A stretch of 64,000 nt of DNA, from contig NZ_FRCN01000009.1 of NCBI RefSeq assembly GCF_900142925.1, positions 158,494 to 222,493 on the forward strand, read 5' to 3'. Source of the DNA: Chitinophaga sp. CF418. GTDB taxonomy: Bacteria; Bacteroidota; Bacteroidia; Chitinophagales; Chitinophagaceae. Under the pieces are notes generated by a model. The model did no database searches. It saw nothing but the letters and a program-made list of their open reading frames with translations, and was not told the origin of the DNA. This document shows, piece by piece, positions 20,483 through 26,898 of this stretch (position 1 is the first letter of the stretch; every line of letters starts with the position of its first letter). The position numbers and the translations under genes are program-made.

Positions 20483-21265
20483 ATGCTAACGATTTCTATT
20501 GCTATACAAAAGGGTGGATCTGGTAAGACAACCACAGCTCTGAACCTTGCAGCTGCCCTGCAACGGATGGGAAAGGATGTGTTACTGATTGATCTGGATC
20601 CCCAGGCAAATCTCACCCAGTCTATGGGTATAGCCGATGACATTGAACTAAGTATCTATGAGTTGCTCAAACAGGCCGCCAGTGGTGAACTGGTGGATAC
20701 GCAGCAAGCCGTTGTAAATACCGGCGTTTTACCACTGATACCTGCCAACCTGGAACTGGCCAGCGCTGAACTGGAACTGGTAAGCATATATGGCAGAGAA
20801 CAGCTACTGAACCAGGTATTAGGTCAGCTGGAAGACCAGTATGATATTGTAGTGATCGATTGTCCTCCGGCAGTGGGGATGTTAACCGTTAATGCCCTTA
20901 CTGCAAGCAATTATGTACTGATGCCGCTGCAGGCAGAGTTCCTGCCTTTTAAGGGAGTGCAGCGCTTCATGAAGAATGTGCAGCTGATCAAAAAACAACT
21001 CAACAAAAGATTGGAAATACTGGGCCTTGTCCTGACAAAATTTGACGAGCATAAAAGCATGCATAAACAGATCCGTGCACAGTTGCAGGAGATGTATCCC
21101 GGAAAGGTGCTGGAATCAGGCATCCGCAGCAATATATCGCTCGCAAAAGCACAGGAACAGGCAAAGGATATATTTACATTCGACAATACTGCCAATGGCG
21201 CAAAAGATTATCGCGCCCTGGCTACAGAAATAGCAGAACGCCTTTTAACAATGGCTGAACAATAG
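20483..21265 (+). CDS. ParA/MinD-family ATPase in eCIS operon
   Basis: A 260-aa P-loop ATPase with a deviant Walker A motif K10-GGSGKTT, LLIDLDPQANLTQSMG (Walker A') and IVVIDCPPAVG (Walker B), all typical of chromosome/plasmid partition and positioning ATPases. No ParB gene or parS-like repeats are seen nearby. Its place between the WD40 and second DUF4157 genes suggests it positions eCIS particles or cargo in the cell rather than segregating DNA; that role is inferred. Full length for the family. Confidence 0.85.
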   Translation: MLTISIAIQKGGSGKTTTALNLAAALQRMGKDVLLIDLDPQANLTQSMGIADDIELSIYELLKQAASGELVDTQQAVVNTGVLPLIPANLELASAELELVSIYGREQLLNQVLGQLEDQYDIVVIDCPPAVGMLTVNALTASNYVLMPLQAEFLPFKGVQRFMKNVQLIKKQLNKRLEILGLVLTKFDEHKSMHKQIRAQLQEMYPGKVLESGIRSNISLAKAQEQAKDIFTFDNTANGAKDYRALATEIAERLLTMAEQ

Positions 21266-21289
21266 CCCCCATCATTTAAATCGATAGAT

Positions 21290-22858
21290 ATGAAAACGAG
21301 CAGTAGCCGTCGCTATCGGAGACATCGTAACCCCGAGAAAACAGATCAGAAGGAGGGCCCTTTCTTCAGCCCTGCTTCAAAAGCCATACAAACAAAAGAA
21401 GATGCTTTCTTTCAGCCTAAACTGAGTGTCGGTGAGCCGGGAGATCAGTATGAGAAAGAAGCGGACTCTGTAGCAGATAAAGTGGTGAATAAGCAACCCG
21501 CCCGTGGTACAGCTGTACAGCGGAAGGAAATATCTGCAGTACAGGCCATGCCTGAAAAGAAAGAGGAAGAGAAGCAGGTACAGAAGAAGGGTATGAATGA
21601 CAAGAAGGAGGAAGAGAAACCTGTACAGAAGAAGGATGACAAGGGTAAAGAAGAAGAGAAATTGCAGAAGAAGTCAGCGCCCGATAAAAAGGAAGAAGAG
21701 AAAGCAGTACAAAAGAAAGAGGATAAAGGTAAAGAGGAAGAGAAGCTGCAGAAAAAGTCAGCACCTGATAAAAAAGAAGAGGAGAAACCCGTACAGAAAA
21801 AAGGCGACATGGGTAAGGAAGAGGAGAAGCTGCAGAAGAAGGAAGAGCCTGAGAAGAAGCCTGCTGCTGATGAAGTGCTGAAAGAAGAAAAGGAGGAGGA
21901 AAAGAAAGGCGGAGCGCCTTCCTTAATGGCAAAGGAGAATAGCTCCGGTGGTGCACGTGAAGGAAATGATCAACTCGCGCAACAGCTGAAAGATCAGCGG
22001 GGGGACGGCACACCACTTTCCCGTGAGGTGCGTAATGAGATGAATAATTCCATTGGCGCTGATTTTAGTAATGTGCGCATCCATACCGGTGAGAAAGCGG
22101 CAGCACTGAGCAATGAATTAGGTGCGCAGGCTTTCACACATGGAAATGATGTTTATTTCAACAGTGGTAAATATGATACAGATTCTTCCGTAGGTAAACA
22201 TCTCCTGGCGCACGAACTGACACACGTCGTACAACAGGGAGCAGCGCCTGCTGTTGAAAGCAGGAAAGCTAATGCTCCGGCAGCACATAGCGCGCCGGGT
22301 GTACAGCGCGAAATCTCCACGCCATTGCCGGAAGGAGTAGAGCCAAACAAGAAATCAAAGATTGCGAAATTTCCTATCGGTGATTTTACAGTAGTGGTAA
22401 AGCCAGACAGAAAGGCTACCAAAGCAGATAAGGTACCTGCCGATCAGGCAAAGACAAACGGCAATATCAACGTAGGGTTCTCCCTGAAATACGATAAAAA
22501 GAAAAGGATAGAGAGCGTTACTATTTCGAAGAAGCTGACCATTCAGACTATCTATGGAAAGCACGCTACTTCTTCTGATGATTCTGCTTATGGCAGAGGA
22601 CATATAAAAACCGATAAAGACGCCGGACATAAATCACTTGGTTTTCATGAGGGAAGTCATGGTACTGATTTTATGAGCTATGTACAGTCACATCCTTTCC
22701 CGGAGATAGTGATTGACACGCCTGTTACCATGAAGGAGTTCAAAGAACTGAAAAAGCAGTGGAAAGAGGAGTTCAAGGCTTATGTCGATGATATGCACAG
22801 CACAAGCAAAACGGCTACGGATGATGTAACCGATCCTGTTGTTCCGGCAACCCCCTGA
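21290..22858 (+). CDS. Second eCIS-core (DUF4157) protein with Lys/Glu repeat linker and HEGSH C-terminus
   Basis: A 522-aa protein. N-terminal motifs PFFSPASK and AFFQPKLSVGEPGDQYEKEAD match those of the 1345-aa DUF4157 protein. Residues ~90-205 are an extremely charged repeat of KKEEEKpVQKK and KEEEKLQKKSAPD units. DUF4157 follows at about 240-320 with H308-E-L-T-H312. The remaining ~200 residues form a separate domain with H453-E-G-S-H457 in LGFHEGSHGTDFMSY, which looks like a second zincin-type site. A cargo protein whose C-terminus is a putative metallopeptidase is the simplest reading, but the C-terminal family is not recognised with certainty. Confidence 0.7.
   Translation: MKTSSSRRYRRHRNPEKTDQKEGPFFSPASKAIQTKEDAFFQPKLSVGEPGDQYEKEADSVADKVVNKQPARGTAVQRKEISAVQAMPEKKEEEKQVQKKGMNDKKEEEKPVQKKDDKGKEEEKLQKKSAPDKKEEEKAVQKKEDKGKEEEKLQKKSAPDKKEEEKPVQKKGDMGKEEEKLQKKEEPEKKPAADEVLKEEKEEEKKGGAPSLMAKENSSGGAREGNDQLAQQLKDQRGDGTPLSREVRNEMNNSIGADFSNVRIHTGEKAAALSNELGAQAFTHGNDVYFNSGKYDTDSSVGKHLLAHELTHVVQQGAAPAVESRKANAPAAHSAPGVQREISTPLPEGVEPNKKSKIAKFPIGDFTVVVKPDRKATKADKVPADQAKTNGNINVGFSLKYDKKKRIESVTISKKLTIQTIYGKHATSSDDSAYGRGHIKTDKDAGHKSLGFHEGSHGTDFMSYVQSHPFPEIVIDTPVTMKEFKELKKQWKEEFKAYVDDMHSTSKTATDDVTDPVVPATP
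21557..21861 (+). repeat. In-gene Lys/Glu-rich tandem repeats
   Basis: About seven alternating units of 13-15 codons, KKEEEKxVQKKxDKG and KEEEKLQKKSAPD, with several units nearly identical in DNA. Such arrays expand and contract by slippage and encode a flexible charged linker between the N-terminal motif and the DUF4157 domain. Confidence 0.85.
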
Positions 22859-22895
22859 TAATTTATAAACTGTTACCCATACGGCAGAAGCCGCC

Positions 22896-22973
22896 TTTTT
22901 TGTTCAACGGAACTTACTATTGGCCAGCCTGGACAATCACGATGAAAAACAGGCGGACCAGATAAGCAGTTGA
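22896..22973 (+). pseudogene. Decayed N-terminal fragment of a third DUF4157-type gene
   Basis: This stretch aligns with the start of the 1345-aa DUF4157 gene (about 15549-15630). In one frame it reads FFVQRN and later HDEKQADQ; in a shifted frame it reads LTIGQPG in between. Together these restore the family motif FFxQRKLxIGxPxDxYEKQADQ with small indels and an early stop. It lies in the 130-bp gap between the second DUF4157 gene and the AAA+ ATPase, so a third cargo gene was probably lost here, leaving a scar. Confidence 0.65.
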
Positions 22974-22988
22974 AATAGCAATACATAT

Positions 22989-24368
22989 ATGATTGACAAT
23001 ACCAAGAATGCAGCAGCTTTACAGGAATACCTTTCATGGCTGCAAACCGAAATGCGGAAGCGGTTGTCCCAATATTTTGGCGCCGAAACCGGCACTACAC
23101 CTATGATCCCCGACGAGAGTATTCAACCAGGCAGTTCCTGGCCCGATGCACCATTGACAAAATTCATCCATGACAATGAACTGGATAAAGATGCGCAATT
23201 ATTGCTTATCATGGCCTTAGCTCCCCATATCAATGCGGTGTTCTTTGAAGCGCTTATCCATGAACAGCTGGTGGACAAGGGAGATTTTCCGCTGATAGGT
23301 TGTGTGAAGGGAACGCAGTTCCGTGGGTTACTACCTACCGGCGACACCCTGCTGTTTTTGCTGGCAGGCACAGATCTGTCTGCACGTATCAGTAAAATGC
23401 AGTTGCTGAGCGAAACGCACATCTTTGCCAAACGGCAGGTGTTGTGGGTGGAAAAGCCGGAAGAAGGAGAGCCGGCTATGAGTGGAAAGCTCGTGATGTC
23501 GCAGGAGTACATTGACCAGTTCCTGACCGGTACCTATGCGAAACCGCGTTTCGGGAACGACTTTCCGGCGGAAAGTATTACCACGCCTTTGGACTGGCCC
23601 GACCTGGTATTAAATGCGCAAACCATGGAGCAGCTGCATGAGCTGAAGAAATGGCTACGCCTGAAAGATAAACTGAGAGCTACGAATAAGCGTCTGAAGC
23701 CCGGTTACCGGGCATTGTTCTACGGTCCGCCGGGAACAGGTAAAACCTTGTCTGCCTGCCTGCTGGGCAAACGTGACCCTGCGGAAGATCCGGATAATAT
23801 GGAGGAGGACTTTGACGTATTCCGTATTGACCTGTCATTGGTGGTATCCAAATTCATTGGGGAAACAGAGAAAAACCTGTCCCATTTATTTGATAAGGCG
23901 GAACACAAGAACTGGATACTCTTCTTTGATGAGGCGGACGCATTATTCGGAAAACGTACCAACATCCGGGATGCACACGATAAATACGCTAACCAGGAGA
24001 TTGCTTACCTGCTGCAGCGTATAGAAAACTATAACGGCCTGGTAATACTGGCATCCAACTTTAAGAACAATATTGACCCCGCCTTCTCAAGGCGTTTCCA
24101 GTCTATAATACAATTCCCGATGCCTAACCAGGCAGAGCGCCTGCAACTCTGGAAAATGATCCTGCCGGACCATATGATGGAGAAGGAAGGGATACTTGAG
24201 AAGGTCTCTGCCACGCATGAGATCTCCGGTGCATCCATTATCAACGTTGCGCAGTATTGTTTCCTGAAGAATATGCAGCCGGATGGAAGTATCTCGCCGG
24301 TGTCTGCTGTTGACCTGGAGGAAGGACTGGTGAGGGAGTTTAACAAGGAAGGCAAGATCTATAAGTAA
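22989..24368 (+). CDS. eCIS AAA+ ATPase (Afp15-like)
   Basis: A 459-aa protein with an N-terminal helper region (~1-215) and a C-terminal AAA+ module: Walker A GPPGTGKT at 246-253, Walker B ILFFDEADALF with D314-E315, sensor-1-like VILASNF and arginine-finger region DPAFSRRFQ. Membership in the Afp15/PVC15 group, the conserved ATPase of eCIS loci, is supported by position at the end of the gene cluster. It is thought to act in particle assembly or cargo loading in the cytoplasm. It is preceded by the decayed DUF4157 fragment and followed by an unrelated exported peptidase gene. Confidence 0.88.
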   Translation: MIDNTKNAAALQEYLSWLQTEMRKRLSQYFGAETGTTPMIPDESIQPGSSWPDAPLTKFIHDNELDKDAQLLLIMALAPHINAVFFEALIHEQLVDKGDFPLIGCVKGTQFRGLLPTGDTLLFLLAGTDLSARISKMQLLSETHIFAKRQVLWVEKPEEGEPAMSGKLVMSQEYIDQFLTGTYAKPRFGNDFPAESITTPLDWPDLVLNAQTMEQLHELKKWLRLKDKLRATNKRLKPGYRALFYGPPGTGKTLSACLLGKRDPAEDPDNMEEDFDVFRIDLSLVVSKFIGETEKNLSHLFDKAEHKNWILFFDEADALFGKRTNIRDAHDKYANQEIAYLLQRIENYNGLVILASNFKNNIDPAFSRRFQSIIQFPMPNQAERLQLWKMILPDHMMEKEGILEKVSATHEISGASIINVAQYCFLKNMQPDGSISPVSAVDLEEGLVREFNKEGKIYK

Positions 24369-24496
24369 AGGCGGATAAGATTCCGGGGGATGCTTAAATA
24401 GCATCAGGGCCAGCCAAACCTTCATTACAAAATGAGGGAGTTTTTGACTAATTTGACTGCTCTGTTTCCCGGAAATTATCAGCTAAAATCTTATAT

Positions 24497-26056
24497 ATGA
24501 AGCGTATTCTTCTGCTAATGGTGTTGTGTTATTCACTGGTATGTGCCACTGTGTATGCACAAACGAAGTCTCTTCCCCGTATTGCTATTGCCGGACTGGC
24601 GATAGAGTCCAGTACATTTTCCCCTGCATTGACAAAAGAAGAAGCATTCCATGCGAAGTACGGAACAGAGGTATTCTCTGCTTATCCGTTCTTTGGTGTG
24701 GACTCGCCCCTGCGTCACCGGGCGGTATGGGTGCCTGCGCTGATTGGCAAATCTCTGCCGGGAGGAGCGGTGACCCGCGAGGCGTATGAGTCGCTGGTGA
24801 AACAGACGCTGGATTCATTGAAGAAGAATGCCCCTTATGATGGTTTGTTCTTCGATATCCATGGTGCTATGAGTGTGGTGGGACTGGACGATCCGGAGGG
24901 GGATTTCATTACCCGTATCCGTAAGGTAATTGGTAAGAAGACTATCATTTCCACCTCTATGGACCTGCATGGCAATGTATCCTGGAGACTGGCGGAAAAT
25001 ACTGATCTGATCACCTGTTACAGGATGGCGCCGCATGAAGATGCGATGGAAACCAAGCAGCGGGCGGTACAGCACCTGTTGACACGGATAGAAAGCGGCA
25101 AAGGCAAGCCTGCATTTAAAGCCTGGATACCTATTCCTGTACTTCTTCCGGGAGAAAAGACAAGTACCCGTATAGAGCCTGCAAAGACCGTTTATAAGGC
25201 TGTAGCGCCGGCGGCTGCACAACCCGGCATCATTGACGCAGCTATCTGGGTAGGTTATGCCTGGGCAGATGAACCGCGTAATCATGCCGTGGTAATGGTG
25301 ACCGGCGATGATAAAGAAAAAGTGACCCGTACTGCGGAACAGCTGGCCAAAAGCTTCTGGGATGCGCGCTTTGGTTATTCCTTCGTAGCACCTACTGACA
25401 ATCTGGAAGGAAGTCTGAACAAGGCTATTGCCAGCTCTAAACATCCTTTCTTTATCAGCGATTCCGGTGATAATCCTACTGCGGGCGGGGCCGGTGATGT
25501 GACCTGGACTTTAACGGAGATCCTGAAACGTAAGGAATTCCAGTCTGAGAGTGGTCCTTCGCTGATCTATGCTTCTATTCCCGGTCCTGAGTTGGTGAAA
25601 AAGGCGATGGAAGTGGGTGTTGGAGGTCATATAGATGCTTATGCCGGTGCTGCTGTGGATGCGCGTTATGCGCCACCGGTAAGGCTGGCAGGTACAATAG
25701 AATCTATCGAAAAAGGAGACAAGGACGCTGAAGTGGAAGTGGTGGTGAAAGTAGGGAGTGTGCACGTCATCGTCACTCAAAAACGTAAGCCCTATCATAA
25801 AGAAAATGACTTTACCAGACTCGGGCTGAATCCCAGGAAATCAGATATTGTGGTGGTGAAGATCGGTTACCTGGAGCCGGAACTGTATAACATGAGGGCT
25901 GATTGGATACTGGCGTTAACGCCGGGTGGGGTAGACCAGGACCTCCAGCGTCTACCCTATAAAAGGATTGAGCGTCCGATGTTCCCGCTGGACAGGAATA
26001 TGAAGGAGCCTGATCTTTCGGCCAGGCTGGTGCCATCATCAGATAAGCTGAAATAA
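24497..26056 (+). CDS. Exported M81 family metallopeptidase (MlrC-like)
   Basis: A 519-aa protein with a clear signal peptide (about residues 1-21, ending VYAQ). The body matches the M81/MlrC family: RIAIAGLAIESSTFSP near the start, GLFFDIHGAM, STSMDLHGNVS and SGDNPTAGGAGD. In MlrC these Asp/His residues bind zinc and the enzyme degrades microcystin-type peptides; most family members have unknown natural substrates. Periplasmic or cell-surface location is inferred from the signal peptide. It follows the eCIS cluster by 128 bases but has no evident functional link. Confidence 0.85.
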   Translation: MKRILLLMVLCYSLVCATVYAQTKSLPRIAIAGLAIESSTFSPALTKEEAFHAKYGTEVFSAYPFFGVDSPLRHRAVWVPALIGKSLPGGAVTREAYESLVKQTLDSLKKNAPYDGLFFDIHGAMSVVGLDDPEGDFITRIRKVIGKKTIISTSMDLHGNVSWRLAENTDLITCYRMAPHEDAMETKQRAVQHLLTRIESGKGKPAFKAWIPIPVLLPGEKTSTRIEPAKTVYKAVAPAAAQPGIIDAAIWVGYAWADEPRNHAVVMVTGDDKEKVTRTAEQLAKSFWDARFGYSFVAPTDNLEGSLNKAIASSKHPFFISDSGDNPTAGGAGDVTWTLTEILKRKEFQSESGPSLIYASIPGPELVKKAMEVGVGGHIDAYAGAAVDARYAPPVRLAGTIESIEKGDKDAEVEVVVKVGSVHVIVTQKRKPYHKENDFTRLGLNPRKSDIVVVKIGYLEPELYNMRADWILALTPGGVDQDLQRLPYKRIERPMFPLDRNMKEPDLSARLVPSSDKLK

Positions 26057-26285
26057 CCTCGTTATATTATTTACGCTAAGTAGCTCCGGTTTCAGTATGG
26101 GATGTCGGTCGGCGCCTCTCCGGATGTCGATTGGGCGTTGTCAAGCGAATAGGGGTTTGGATATAGATTGAACAGCATTGGTCGTGTCACCCGAGAGCCG
26201 AAGGCCCGCCATCTCCATCTGAAACCGGGTGCTACTTTCGCTCTCCCTATTGCTATTTATAGGTCTCTTTATTTATGGAGGTTTG

Positions 26286-26705
26286 TTATTTATGCAGGCT
26301 TGTGCGCAGAAACTGTAGTCGTTCCTTTTGGGGACCGCGCTTTAAAGAAAGTACTTTCGCTTCCATTTCTTTTTTTGAAATATAGGAGATGAGGAAATCA
26401 ATTTTATTTAAGAGCAGTTCTACGGTCGCATAATCGCCCGTATCCAGCCTGATATCTGCTTCTTCAAATAAAAGATCTGTCAGTACATCAAGTGTGGTAT
26501 AATGGACGTCCTTCTCATTTATAAATGCTTCCAGTTCGCTGGTGCTCAGACTGTCGAAGAAGTCTTTCGTTCTGAATTTAGTCGAGGTAAATACAGTATT
26601 AATTTCTTGCAGGGCTCTCGCCGGCTCGCTTTTCTTTGCGCTGATAACAGCCCTTAAAACCCTGCCTAATTCTTCGATCATCTCCAGGAAATAATCCTTT
26701 GGCAT
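26286..26705 (-). CDS. Small helical protein, DUF6483-like
   Basis: 139 aa from the ATG at 26703-26705; a longer upstream reading lacks the family-like start. The N-terminus PKDYFLEMIEELGRVLRAVIS resembles small helical proteins of the DUF6483 type found in Firmicutes and Bacteroidota, which have no known function. It is rich in Glu, Lys and Leu, with no signal peptide or membrane segment. It is transcribed away from the T9SS adhesin gene at 26899. Family name is tentative; that it is a real gene is fairly sure from its composition. Confidence 0.6.
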   Translation of the reverse strand: MPKDYFLEMIEELGRVLRAVISAKKSEPARALQEINTVFTSTKFRTKDFFDSLSTSELEAFINEKDVHYTTLDVLTDLLFEEADIRLDTGDYATVELLLNKIDFLISYISKKEMEAKVLSLKRGPQKERLQFLRTSLHK

Positions 26706-26898
26706 AATAACATACTTTATACTACTGTAAATGTATCGCTTTTTCCAGACAGCATCTTTTATGGTGCTTATAACGTCACATAAACACTTATGATAGCATG
26801 ATGCCAGCACTGGCGGTATTTGTGAGTATCAAATGAGTATTTTTCTGTATTTTGCCCCCGGTTTTCAAAGATAATTAGCAAATATACCCAATAGACCC

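Noticed and set aside
20483..21265. Plasmid partition locus
   Set aside because: No parB, replication gene or iterons nearby; sits within eCIS genes.
21557..21861. Lys/Glu repeats as a CRISPR-like array
   Set aside because: Repeats are coding, in frame, with no spacers and no cas genes.
24815..25444. 209-aa open frame on the - strand inside the M81 peptidase gene
   Set aside because: The + strand frame carries a signal peptide and the family's metal motifs throughout; the antisense frame is a shadow.
26057..26285. Possible tRNA or small gene after the M81 peptidase (including a + strand frame from 26168)
   Set aside because: No cloverleaf or recognisable protein; the + frame runs into the confidently placed - strand gene.
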